Shown: positions 1 through 6,998, numbered from the stretch's first letter. The stretch is DNA of 12,357 nucleotides from an uncultured Prevotella sp. (GCA_900553965.1 USFX01000066.1:1-12357); one strand, 5' to 3'. A program made the numbers and translations. The notes: a model not told the origin generated them from the letters alone.

Positions 1-410
1 CGTTCTGGAAACGCCGTAAGGCCCTCCCGGGGGCGATGCGACGTCCGGAAGTGACGTTTTGGGGCTGTCGGACGGGACGGAAAACGCTGAAAAAGGGCCG
101 AAAATGAGCTGGAATACGTTTTTTGATGATGGTTGTTTTGTAAGATAATGAGATGGTTTAACATCGTTTTTTATAGTTTCATGATGGTTATTCAGTCGGG
201 TCTTCTGCGGTTGATTGACAGCAGAAGTGTTGGATTTGTGTGGAGAGAGTGAGTGATATGGAAAGAAAAAGATTTGTGCCATTTTGACATAAAAGCCTAA
301 TTTTCTTTTATTTATGGCGTTATTATTATTATTATTGTTATCTTTGCATGGAAATTGCTTCACTGTCAGTGTGGGCGAATTAAAACCAAAGGATTTATAA
401 AGTTATAGTT
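1..410. other. Gene-free left flank
   Basis: No supported gene. The first ~120 bases are GC-rich and the rest is AT-rich. A minus-strand frame is open from an ATG at 282-280 to the left edge (94 codons). Its predicted peptide is rich in His, Pro, Ser, Thr and Arg, has very few acidic residues and resembles no family I know, so I do not call it. A 7-bp perfect stem (202-208 with 221-227, 12-base loop) is present but lacks a following T-run. The right part holds the promoter of the gene at 411. Confidence 0.6.
339..346 (+). promoter_or_regulatory. Bacteroidetes -7 promoter element (TATCTTTG)
   Basis: The octamer exactly matches the TAnnTTTG -7 consensus used by the primary sigma factor of Bacteroidetes. 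It would start a transcript near 350, giving a leader of about 60 bases before the ATG at 411. The -33 element is weak (perhaps the T-rich stretch around 311-317). The spacer is mostly a (TTA)5 triplet repeat at 320-334 followed by TTG and TTA. Confidence 0.6.
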
Positions 411-836
411 ATGGACAAGAAGAGTTATTCTACGACCGTGCTCAAAAAGGGAAACGGTATTGTGGTTTCCGTGTCCAATGAGCGAGTTACCACCTTTGCC
501 GGGGTGGTGAGAAACGAAGTTTTTTTTGTTGACGGCATCAATGACAATATTAAAGAACTGCTTGTTACGGCGGTCAACAACCGCACCCGTGAGCGTAATT
601 ATTTCAAAAAGTATGTCGAACTTTTGGAAGGTACGATATCAGACGATGAGTTTGACAAAGCCATAGAGGACAATGAGGACGACTATGTCATCCCGGAAGA
701 CAAAGAGCCTACGTTGGAGGATGTCCAGTGTGTCTTGGAAATGGCTCCGGAACTGAAGGACGTCGACAGTGTTGAGGATTTGGCTTCTTTGTTCTCATTC
801 AAACCCAATTCAATGCAAAAATGCCTGATGAAGTGA
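411..836 (+). CDS. Hypothetical acidic protein, 141 aa
   Basis: I do not recognise this protein. It has no signal peptide or membrane span and is probably cytoplasmic. The first ~70 residues look like a small alpha/beta domain with beta-prone segments (GIVVSVSN, VVRNEVFFVDGI), followed by a strongly acidic stretch (about residues 76-100, many Asp/Glu) and a helical tail. It is the first gene of a three-gene cluster: its last 16 bases overlap the next gene, which suggests translational coupling. An exact -7 promoter element lies ~65 bases upstream. One sampled 60-base line here is 45% GC, against 57% for a sampled line in the tubulin gene, which hints at a different origin or expression class. 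That it is a real gene is supported by the promoter and the overlapping downstream genes. Confidence 0.75.
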   Translation: MDKKSYSTTVLKKGNGIVVSVSNERVTTFAGVVRNEVFFVDGINDNIKELLVTAVNNRTRERNYFKKYVELLEGTISDDEFDKAIEDNEDDYVIPEDKEPTLEDVQCVLEMAPELKDVDSVEDLASLFSFKPNSMQKCLMK

Positions 837-1273
837 AAAGAATAATGGATCATGGCGCATTGGCCGAAGGTGCTAAGTGTGGCGTATATGCAAGAAGGGT
901 GGAATGGAAAGGACTGCGCAAGGACCCCATCACTCAGAAGAACATGACTCTTTATGAGTTGGACCGTAACTGCAGTGTTGAGATAACGGAAGAGATGACG
1001 CTGACGGAAGAGGAAAAGGCTGTACGGAAAGAACTTGGTGTCCATCTCTGTAAAGGTGATAAACTGACGGCAGATGCAATCCGGCTTTTCGTCGATGTCA
1101 AGCGTAATAGTGTCAAGTTTGAAGTGAAAGAGGGCCAGACGGGCACACACGGCGGAAGTCTGGCTTCTACCAATAAGCGAACGGTGGGACAGATTAAGAC
1201 TCCGTTGGCCAATTTTATGAAGCAAATTGAAGATAAGAAGAAAAATCAAAAACGATTGGAGAACAAACAATGA
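821..1273 (+). CDS. Hypothetical protein, 150 aa
   Basis: I do not recognise a family. The product is charged and soluble, with no signal peptide or membrane span. The N-terminal part (about residues 13-55) looks beta-rich. The middle has an acidic/basic helix (TLTEEEKAVRKEL), a run after residue ~105 is glycine/threonine-rich (GQTGTHGGSL), and the last ~20 residues are a Lys/Glu/Asn-rich helix. The chosen ATG at 821 overlaps the end of the 141-aa gene by 16 bases; an alternative ATG at 845, eight codons further on, would remove the overlap and is equally possible. The stop overlaps the start of the next gene as ATGA (1270-1273), a typical coupled junction, so the three genes are almost certainly one transcript. 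Confidence 0.75.
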   Translation: MPDEVKRIMDHGALAEGAKCGVYARRVEWKGLRKDPITQKNMTLYELDRNCSVEITEEMTLTEEEKAVRKELGVHLCKGDKLTADAIRLFVDVKRNSVKFEVKEGQTGTHGGSLASTNKRTVGQIKTPLANFMKQIEDKKKNQKRLENKQ

Positions 1274-1656
1274 ACATCGAGATACTTACATTAGCCGACA
1301 GCGTACAGCAGTATGACGGAAAACTTGTCATAGTGGGTACGTTTAATGATATAACGGCACCGGAAATTCCACATGTTGTACCTGATTTGGTCGTGGTATG
1401 CAAGGTTGAGTTTCAGAAAGATGAAGCCGGCAAGCATACGTTGGAACTGAATATCATAAACAGCCAGACCCAGGAAGCGGTCATCGCTCCAATAAAGGCC
1501 GAAACGCCGCCGTTGGAGTCCCAAGGCGAATTTGTATATCTGAATTTCGTCACCAACATTAATAACGCGCTGTTCAAGACGGAAGGTCTTTACAATGTAG
1601 TTATGAAGGTTGACGATGTGGAGAAGACTACACATCTTAGAATAAACAAACAATGA
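1270..1656 (+). CDS. DUF6941-like protein, 128 aa
   Basis: The opening pattern (MNIEILTLADSVQQYDGKL followed by VGTFNDI) matches what I recall of DUF6941: small bacterial proteins beginning with a hydrophobic strand, a 'dgKL.ivGtf' motif and a beta-sandwich-like continuation with paired strands. The function of the family is unknown. The protein has no signal peptide, no membrane span and no obvious catalytic motif. Length is normal for such proteins. It overlaps the previous gene by four bases (ATGA), closes the three-gene cluster and is followed ten bases later by a strong hairpin. The family assignment is from memory and would need a profile search; that the gene is real is well supported. 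Confidence 0.75.
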   Translation: MNIEILTLADSVQQYDGKLVIVGTFNDITAPEIPHVVPDLVVVCKVEFQKDEAGKHTLELNIINSQTQEAVIAPIKAETPPLESQGEFVYLNFVTNINNALFKTEGLYNVVMKVDDVEKTTHLRINKQ

Positions 1657-1665
1657 CATAATGAA

Positions 1666-1701
1666 TATCCCCTGCAATCCGTCATACGGATGCAGGGGAT
1701 A
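1666..1701. terminator. Bidirectional hairpin terminator between convergent genes
   Basis: An inverted repeat forms a 16-bp stem: TATCCCCTGC and ATCCGT pair with ACGGAT and GCAGGGGATA, with one bulged A at 1676 and a CAT loop at 1683-1685. It lies 10 bases after the stop of the DUF6941-like gene and 43 bases beyond the end of the convergent hemolysin III-family gene. It can therefore end both transcripts. Neither side has a long T-run; the + side continues AATTGTATCAT. Confidence 0.75.
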
Positions 1702-1743
1702 ATTGTATCATATAATGTGATGGTCTGACGAGTGTAGATGGTC

Positions 1744-2397
1744 TCACCTCGCATACTCCAGCAGCACATCCCAGACGGCGATGATGTGGCAAAGGCTGCC
1801 GGCGAGCACGAAGAAATGGAAGACGGAGTGCATGAATCGGCGTTTGTTGAGACTGTAGAAGACGGCACCGGTTATGTAGCAGACGCCTTCGGCGACAATC
1901 CAGATGATGGCCGCCGTGCTCACGGTGTCGATGAGCGGGCGGAAAGCGATGAGGACCGACAGGCCCATAGCCACGAAACAGGCGGTCTCCACGTTGCTGT
2001 GGTCGCGGAGGTGGCGGAAGCTGACGATGGTTCCGGCGATGGCCGAGAGCCATACGAACGTGAAGAGACTCCAGCCCCAATAGCCCTGTTGGCGCAGGGC
2101 GACGAGCGTCAGCGGCGAATAGCTGCCGGCGATGTGCCAGTAGATGGCGGCGTGGTCCCAGCGGCGCAGGCGTTCCTTCCACGGACTCCGGCGCCGCATG
2201 GCGTGATAGAGTGTCGATGCTGCGTAGGAGCCGAGCATGCCGAAGAGGTAGAGTGAGACGCCGAAGCGTGCCCACGGATTGTCACCGCGGGAGCAGATGA
2301 TGAAGAAGATGACGCCGACGATGACGCCCATGACGATGCCCGAGGCGTGGGACCAGGCGTTCAGCTGTTCTTCGCGTTTGGTATATCTTATTGCCAT
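1744..2397 (-). CDS. PAQR/hemolysin III-family membrane protein, 217 aa
   Basis: A seven-span membrane protein of the hemolysin III (TrhA/YqfA) branch of the PAQR superfamily, located in the inner membrane. Family landmarks, numbered from the chosen start, are N-A-W-S-H at 13-17, the S-x3-H motif (S61, H65), WDHAAIY with D81, an IAGSYSPL motif after span 3, and a C-terminal H-x3-H (H190, H194) followed by H204. H65, H190 and H194 correspond to the zinc ligands of adiponectin receptors. The biochemical role of bacterial members is unsettled; they have been linked to hemolysis in heterologous tests and to membrane lipid homeostasis. An in-frame ATG exists at 2448, but a -7 promoter element lies between it and the ATG at 2397, so the shorter form is chosen. 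Monocistronic, ending at the shared hairpin. Confidence 0.93.
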   Translation of the reverse strand: MAIRYTKREEQLNAWSHASGIVMGVIVGVIFFIICSRGDNPWARFGVSLYLFGMLGSYAASTLYHAMRRRSPWKERLRRWDHAAIYWHIAGSYSPLTLVALRQQGYWGWSLFTFVWLSAIAGTIVSFRHLRDHSNVETACFVAMGLSVLIAFRPLIDTVSTAAIIWIVAEGVCYITGAVFYSLNKRRFMHSVFHFFVLAGSLCHIIAVWDVLLEYAR

Positions 2398-2404
2398 AAT
2401 GCTG

Positions 2405-2412
2405 CAAAGGTA
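2405..2412 (-). promoter_or_regulatory. -7 promoter element (TACCTTTG) deciding the hemolysin III start
   Basis: Read on the minus strand, this is an exact TAnnTTTG element preceded by an AT-rich tract, with no clear -33 element. Its 3' end lies only eight bases before the ATG at 2397, so the transcript would have almost no 5' leader. It excludes the upstream in-frame ATG at 2448 as the start for this promoter. Confidence 0.6.
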
Positions 2413-2538
2413 AATATAAATCCCGAGAATAAACCTCCGGGAGGGCAAAGAATGGATTTATTCCGTAGCGGGAATGTGAGGAAAGGAGGCTGCCGGCTAC
2501 GGTCGCGGATGGCTTCCTTGGGAGGGAGAAAACGCAAT

Positions 2539-2625
2539 GAGGGTGTGTCAAAATGCAACGGAAGCGACTTGGTAGCGAAAAATATATCCCTACAAGTCGC
2601 TTCCGTCGCATTTTGACACACCCTC
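2539..2625. repeat. Long near-perfect inverted repeat (MITE-like hairpin or terminator)
   Basis: Two 32-base arms (2539-2570 and 2594-2625) are complementary with one mismatch, and pairing extends inward by four more pairs (GTAG/CTAC) with one bulged G, leaving a 14-base loop. The outer ends read GAGGGTGTGTCAAAAT and its complement. There is no target duplication I can see and no transposase. It lies ~65 bases beyond the stop of the last gene of the minus-strand operon and ~140 bases upstream of the hemolysin III start, so it can serve as the operon terminator. The length and near-identity of the arms are more like a small mobile or dispersed hairpin element than an ordinary terminator. Confidence 0.8.
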
Positions 2626-2644
2626 TTCTTTTCCTTGTAAACGC

Positions 2645-2668
2645 CTTTGCGTCTCTGCGTCTTTGCGT
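2645..2668. repeat. Three 8-bp tandem repeats (CTTTGCGT / CTCTGCGT / CTTTGCGT)
   Basis: Three adjacent octamers differ at a single base. They are framed by AAACGC (2639-2644) and GCGTTT (2665-2670), which could pair as a weak 6-bp stem. The site lies just after the stop of the 265-aa gene. The function is unknown. Confidence 0.6.
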
Positions 2669-2689
2669 TTGAAGTGAGGCAGTCTGGAG

Positions 2690-3487
2690 TTATACGGCAA
2701 TGTCGAGGTCCTCCAGACTCTCTCCTTCGACCTTCGATGCGGCCAGCTCGGCCTTTACCTCGGCAGCTTCCTTGGTCAGCTCGTCGGCTTTGGTGAAGTC
2801 GATGCCGTCGACGTTGGACAAGTCGACCGTGGCGTTGATGGGCAGTCCTTCTTCGGTGAATGTCTTCTGATATGCGGCCAGAGTGCTCTTATATGCCTTG
2901 AGCGACTTGTTGAGCTCCTTGATTTTCTTCATGTCGCCCGACGACAGGGCCAGTCCGGCCAGTGCTCCGGTCAGTCCGCCGGCCAGGGCCGCTTTCTTGT
3001 CCTTGCTGAGCAGACCGGCTGCCACACCGAGAGCGGCACCTCCGCCGACCTTTGCAAGTATGTTGCCGTAGGCTTTAAGGCGGGAGTTGATCATCTTCTG
3101 GGCCGTGTTGGCGTCACAGACCTTGTCGTTCTTGTCGAACACGAGATAGTGGGCGCGTATGGTTCCGTCGTCGTTGCGCAGTGTGTCGCCGTTTTCGGCA
3201 GTCTCATATACCTTCTTGACCGTGTAGTGGGGAGCGTCGTCAATCAGATACTCCTTGTTGATTTTAGTAGAATCTGTGGCAGATGACGTATTGTCTTGGG
3301 TGGCGTTGGTGTCACCAGTGAGGTTCGTTGTCACTTTGTCCAGTTCTTTTGTGCCTTTGTCGATGGCCCTTGTCGCCTTGTCAATGCCTTTCGACAGTTT
3401 TTTGAAAAAGCCCTGTGCCTGTACGTTTGACGTAGCCAAAGCCAGCACTGCGGCCATGGCGAGGCTTTTGAAAGTTTGTTTTTTCAT
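2690..3487 (-). CDS. Exported glycine-zipper protein, 265 aa
   Basis: A Sec signal peptide (Lys-rich start, hydrophobic core 8-19, likely cleavage after VQA at 24) sends it to the periplasm or outer envelope. Residues 26-55 are a Lys/Asp-rich amphipathic segment with near-repeats (GIDKATRAIDKGTKELDK), followed by a Thr/Asn/Ser-rich linker to about 76. Residues ~143-182 form two Gly/Ala-rich hydrophobic segments with GxxxG spacing, separated by a short Lys/Asp turn: a glycine-zipper hairpin of the type that inserts into or associates with membranes. The C-terminal ~80 residues are helical and charged. It is the last gene of the operon, 34 bases after the 531-aa gene, with no obvious promoter of its own. 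No enzyme motif is seen; the specific role is unknown. Confidence 0.85.
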   Translation of the reverse strand: MKKQTFKSLAMAAVLALATSNVQAQGFFKKLSKGIDKATRAIDKGTKELDKVTTNLTGDTNATQDNTSSATDSTKINKEYLIDDAPHYTVKKVYETAENGDTLRNDDGTIRAHYLVFDKNDKVCDANTAQKMINSRLKAYGNILAKVGGGAALGVAAGLLSKDKKAALAGGLTGALAGLALSSGDMKKIKELNKSLKAYKSTLAAYQKTFTEEGLPINATVDLSNVDGIDFTKADELTKEAAEVKAELAASKVEGESLEDLDIAV

Positions 3488-3521
3488 TGTTGTTAAATGG
3501 TTTTAGAATAAAGAATATGTT

Positions 3522-5117
3522 CTATTTAGAGTACATTTTCAGTCTGAACTGCTTCTCCATATACGTTCCACGGGCCTGACGCTCCAGCTCGCCCCAACCA
3601 ATATACTTGATTTTGACATCCTTGTCGGCCGTCGGGCGGAAGATGATTCCCGTCGGGAGGTGCTGACGGCTGAGCTCAATCTCGGACTTGCCCTGTGCGT
3701 CGGAGCGTCCCACCTGGACGTAGTCCTGCTTGTGGGCGTCGAGGTGCTTGCGGAACTTGCGGTCCGTCACGAATGTGAGGGATGAGATCTGGTCGGTACC
3801 GTAGTAGGCCCAAAGCTCCACGCCCGGCATGGCGTTGCCCTCGTGGAGCGTCTTCCACTCGACGACGGTGAAGCGATACATGAGCGGCATGTTCTCCATG
3901 ACTTTCTGGAGGACTTCGATGCGCGAGGTGTAGAACTCGTCCGGGTTGAGGTTGTTGAGTATCTGAAGGTAGTTGATGGCCGCTCCGGCGTAGCGCGCCA
4001 CTTCCTGCTGCGTCGCCGTGCCGCCCTTCTTCAGCTCGTTATACTTCTTTATGGCCAGTACGGAATACTTGTTGTATTCGATGCACGAGTCGCAGTCGGA
4101 AATCATCTGGTTGATGGTCGGCTTCATGTTGAGCACGACGTCCTTAGCCATCAGGGCGTTCATGTAGGCCGCGCGGGCGTCCTCATACTTGCGCTGGGCG
4201 AAGAGCTTGCCGCCTTCGTTCATGAAGGCGTTGCACTCGGTGACGAAGACCTCTTTCTCGACGACCATCGGCAAGACGGCGTAGCACTTCTTCATGCGTG
4301 GTCCGAGGTCGCTGATGTCTATCGTCAGGTGGTTCGTCCCCTCACCGTAGATGTCGACATAGGTCAGCTCGGAGTAGAGAGCGGCGGCCTCGTTCTGGAG
4401 TCTGACCAACTCGTCGAGGCGGTCAAGGTCGGTGTCGGAGGCGTGGTCCATGTCCTGCTTGACTTTGTTGTCCAGCGCGGTGTGCTCCTCTGCCAGCGCT
4501 TCCATGTCCTTACGGACTTTCTGCAGCACGGCCAGCGGCACGATGACAGAGGTTATGGTCACGTTGTTGTCGGCTTTGCTGGTCTGCCGCGTTATCTTTG
4601 CCCCGAGCTTCGGAGAGCATGCCACCTGAAGATTGGCAATGGTTGTGGAGAACTCCAGTTCCGCCTCCGTGGCATTGAAGTGTACGTCTGTGGCTGTCGT
4701 CTGTTCGTCCTTTATGATAGGGTTGGCCACTCCCTCGACACGATAGGCTATCATGAAGTCGGGTTTCAGCGCCTGAACGAAATCTGTCTTGTCGATACTG
4801 CCGCGGCGGCTCACCTCAACCTTCGGACGATGGGTGTCTGTCGGCGACATGATGACATAGTATTCGTAGTCGCCGCGTTCGTTGCGGCCGTTCTGACGGA
4901 TGGTCGGCCGTTCGCTGCTGCTCACCACATTGATGACGAGGTCCTTGTGGGGCGAGATGATGAGCAGTCCGTAGCCACCGTCAAGGCTCTCGAACCGGTC
5001 GGCGTTGATGTCGCGGCTGCACGTGATGCGCTCCGTCTGCGCTGCCGCGGGAAGTGCCTTGAGCACAACCGCCAGCAGCGTGAGGAGTATTGTTATGAAA
5101 CTTCTTGTCGTCTTCAT
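3522..5117 (-). CDS. Exported protein with coiled-coil and TPR-like segments, 531 aa
   Basis: The chosen ATG at 5117 gives a clean signal peptide (MKTTRSF, hydrophobic core, likely cleavage after AAA at 26). The longer in-frame start at 5147 would overlap the upstream gene and place a polar decapeptide before the signal. The mature part starts with a beta-rich domain (to ~180), then an acidic coiled-coil-like stretch (~195-250) with heptad-style Leu/Ala and a TPR-like helical segment (~295-345, GGKLFAQRKYEDARAAYMN). It ends in a beta-rich domain resembling the carboxypeptidase-regulatory-like folds common in Bacteroidetes exported proteins. Such an architecture suggests a scaffold in the periplasm or on the outer membrane. 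I do not recognise a named family. It follows the 338-aa gene by 19 bases. Confidence 0.85.
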   Translation of the reverse strand: MKTTRSFITILLTLLAVVLKALPAAAQTERITCSRDINADRFESLDGGYGLLIISPHKDLVINVVSSSERPTIRQNGRNERGDYEYYVIMSPTDTHRPKVEVSRRGSIDKTDFVQALKPDFMIAYRVEGVANPIIKDEQTTATDVHFNATEAELEFSTTIANLQVACSPKLGAKITRQTSKADNNVTITSVIVPLAVLQKVRKDMEALAEEHTALDNKVKQDMDHASDTDLDRLDELVRLQNEAAALYSELTYVDIYGEGTNHLTIDISDLGPRMKKCYAVLPMVVEKEVFVTECNAFMNEGGKLFAQRKYEDARAAYMNALMAKDVVLNMKPTINQMISDCDSCIEYNKYSVLAIKKYNELKKGGTATQQEVARYAGAAINYLQILNNLNPDEFYTSRIEVLQKVMENMPLMYRFTVVEWKTLHEGNAMPGVELWAYYGTDQISSLTFVTDRKFRKHLDAHKQDYVQVGRSDAQGKSEIELSRQHLPTGIIFRPTADKDVKIKYIGWGELERQARGTYMEKQFRLKMYSK

Positions 5118-5136
5118 AGGCAATGGTTGTCTTTTA

Positions 5137-6153
5137 TTACAGGTCAAATCCTTCCAGCGTGGAGATGTTGTCGTCCGGCTTCTGCTTTACACCGCCGACG
5201 TTCTCCGGCTGCCATGTGCGGACGTGGATGATGGGGCTGCCGCCGTCCTTGGGGAATTCCCAAAGCAGGAAGAGGTAGCCCTCGTCGCTGTAGTTGCTCG
5301 ATTTCCACTCCTGACGCAGACGCACACCGTATTTCGTCGGGTCTACGCGTGAGCGGGTAATGCCGGCGCAGCCTCCGTTCTGGTTGTCGTCACCGATCTG
5401 CGTGAACTTGACGTCAATCCACTTGTTGCGTGCGAAGGCACGGCGCAGATTGCTGATGTACTGCTGCTTGTTCTGCTTGGTATATTCGACCTTGGCCTTT
5501 GCCGGCTGCATCTCGGAGGGACGGGACATCACAACCTTACCCGTGATGATGAGTGCGTCGTCGCTGAACATCTGCTCAATGGTCTGGAGGTCCTTTTGGT
5601 TGTATGCCGTGCGGAAGCGCTCTACATATTGAAGGATGACCATCTGCTGCTCCTTCTCGACCACTGAGCCGCAGCGCTCCATGCTCTCGGAGGTCTGTGC
5701 GTCGAGCGCGAGGCGGAAGTCGGTGATGTTTCCCTGTGCGTCAAACTCGACGACAGCTTCCTGATAGTTGCCCATGCCGAAGCCTTCGTCCTCGGGAGTG
5801 ATGATGAGCGGAATGTGACTGACCATCATCGTGCCGTTCTTGAACACCCATGCGCGGTCGACAACCTCTTCGTCGTCACAGTAGAAGGGTGTCACGGCCC
5901 ACAGACGGACGAGCGATTTCAGCGCGAAGTCGTCCATCGGGAAGCCGCGTGTGGTGAGCGTGGTCTTGGCTTTCTGGGCCCGGTTGATTTCCGTGAGCAC
6001 CACACCGAGGTTCCTCTCGGCCATGGCGATTCCCGCCGGCCGCTCTGTCATCTCGTCTGTCAGCAGGGTTACTGTCACTGCCGCACATCTGCCGTTGCCT
6101 GTCAGCAGTAAGCTGAATAGTGCGGACAGAACGCATATCATTCTAATTTTCAT
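5137..6153 (-). CDS. Exported protein with NTF2-like segment, 338 aa
   Basis: A signal peptide (MKIRMICVLS..., hydrophobic core to ~18, likely cleavage near CAA at 23-25) indicates export. The cysteine lies in RCAAV, without a convincing lipobox. The N-terminal ~150 residues are unrecognised. From about 170 the pattern VILQYVERFRTAYNQKDLQ followed by IEQMFSDDALIITG is typical of the NTF2-like/SnoaL fold, in which a helix pair is followed by a strand, and the C-terminal half has further strands ending near LLWEFPKDGG. NTF2-like domains can bind small ligands or act as protein-interaction modules; no catalytic residues can be assigned. It is preceded by a 149-base gap that may hold a promoter, and followed closely by the 531-aa gene. 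Confidence 0.82.
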   Translation of the reverse strand: MKIRMICVLSALFSLLLTGNGRCAAVTVTLLTDEMTERPAGIAMAERNLGVVLTEINRAQKAKTTLTTRGFPMDDFALKSLVRLWAVTPFYCDDEEVVDRAWVFKNGTMMVSHIPLIITPEDEGFGMGNYQEAVVEFDAQGNITDFRLALDAQTSESMERCGSVVEKEQQMVILQYVERFRTAYNQKDLQTIEQMFSDDALIITGKVVMSRPSEMQPAKAKVEYTKQNKQQYISNLRRAFARNKWIDVKFTQIGDDNQNGGCAGITRSRVDPTKYGVRLRQEWKSSNYSDEGYLFLLWEFPKDGGSPIIHVRTWQPENVGGVKQKPDDNISTLEGFDL

Positions 6154-6302
6154 CTTTTGTTTTTATGTTTAAACCTATTCTGTTTCTTCGTTACCTCTCA
6201 ATAAGGATGGTCTGACACCGTTGTCATGTTCGCTTGACATTGCTTTTGTCTGGACTTGGCATTGCAGCCAGATTGATTTGACATCGTTGTCGGCCCGTCC
6301 GT
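6154..6302. promoter_or_regulatory. Intergenic gap with three TGACA...TTGTC motifs; possible internal promoter
   Basis: This is the only sizeable gap inside the minus-strand operon. It contains TGACACCGTTGTC (6213-6225) and TGACATCGTTGTC (6279-6291), 66 bases apart. A looser copy, TGACA-N6-TTGTC, lies at 6235-6250. Each has the dyad GACA...TGTC. On the minus strand TAGGTTTA (+ 6170-6177) is a one-mismatch -7 element, with a TTG about 21 bases upstream, which would start a transcript shortly before the 338-aa gene. This suggests, without proof, an operator-controlled internal promoter. Confidence 0.35.
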
Positions 6303-6998
6303 TCATTCCACTACCTCAAATCCGATGGCTCCGCATCCGCGATAGTTGGCCACACCGTCGCTCTGTCCGGTGGCGATGTTCATTCTCTGTGAGCCCGGTG
6401 TGAGCACCGCCACCACCTTTCCGGCGGTGTTGTAGATGGCCAGATAGCATGCGTCGGGGTTGGCCAGCTGGGCATAGCGGGCGTAGCTCTTGACGCGGCC
6501 CTGGTCCTTCATGGCCTTAATCTTCTCCGCAAGAGCGGCATATTCGGTGCATGCGGCAAGCTCGCGGACGGCATCCGGAACAATCAGCGATACCGAAGAA
6601 CCCTGCTGCGGGGCTGCCGTGGGGTTGGGATTGGCTATCACCTGCGTGTTGTCGGCCGGCTGTATGTCGCTCTTCTTGACGTAGACGAATGACCGGTACA
6701 TGTTTCCGCGCGGCAGGAGCATGGAAGTCCAGAGCTCGCGCTTGTTGTTAACGACGAACGTGGGGCTGTTCCTGAGTTTCTTCTGAGTGGCCGCCCACGC
6801 GTTGATTTCTTCGTGCAGCATCTCTTCGGCCAGATCCTTGGCTTCGCTTTCCGTCGCTGCGGTGACCTCGGCATAGATATACTGGCTGCTCTTCTTGATG
6901 CTGTTGATCTGCTTCTTTGCCTCTTCCACGTCGTCGGCATGGGCGTATGATGCGGTCAGCAGCATCAGTGCGGCTGTTAATATGGTTCTCGCTTTCAT
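6303..6998 (-). CDS. Exported protein of unknown function, 231 aa
   Basis: A clear signal peptide (MKARTILTAALMLLTASYAHA, cleavage after AHA at 21) predicts a periplasmic or outer-envelope location. The mature N-terminal half (22-115) is an Ala/Glu/Lys-rich helix followed by strands (FVVNNKRELW, MYRSFVYVKK), a pattern loosely reminiscent of LPP20/FlgO-type envelope proteins. A Pro/Asn/Gln-rich linker (~116-135) leads to a C-terminal domain with three cysteines, the last in YRGCGAIGFEVVE. I cannot name a family. Its start overlaps the stop of the 388-aa gene by four bases (ATGA at 6995-6998), so the two are translationally coupled. A 149-base gap follows. Confidence 0.85.
   Translation of the reverse strand: MKARTILTAALMLLTASYAHADDVEEAKKQINSIKKSSQYIYAEVTAATESEAKDLAEEMLHEEINAWAATQKKLRNSPTFVVNNKRELWTSMLLPRGNMYRSFVYVKKSDIQPADNTQVIANPNPTAAPQQGSSVSLIVPDAVRELAACTEYAALAEKIKAMKDQGRVKSYARYAQLANPDACYLAIYNTAGKVVAVLTPGSQRMNIATGQSDGVANYRGCGAIGFEVVE

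Noticed and set aside
1..282. Minus-strand frame open from ATG at 282-280 to the left edge (94 codons).
   Set aside because: Composition is unlike a bacterial protein (many His, Pro, Ser, Arg, very few acidic residues), there is no promoter element, no family resemblance, and its end is outside the window.
1682..2275. Alternative frames on both strands over the hemolysin III gene (197 codons on -, 172 codons on + at 1738-2256).
   Set aside because: The - frame is Arg/His/Pro-rich and the + frame Glu/Asp/Gly-rich; the true frame shows all PAQR-family motifs.
2282..2621. Short open frames crossing the intergenic hairpin and the hemolysin III promoter (for example 2388-2621 -, 2347-2616 +).
   Set aside because: They run through an inverted repeat and a promoter element and resemble no known protein.
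3843..5231. A 462-codon + strand open frame opposite the 531-aa and 338-aa genes.
   Set aside because: It is antisense to two genes with signal peptides and coherent protein patterns; its own sequence is rich in Val, His, Arg and Gly with no domain, as expected for the shadow of GC-rich codons.
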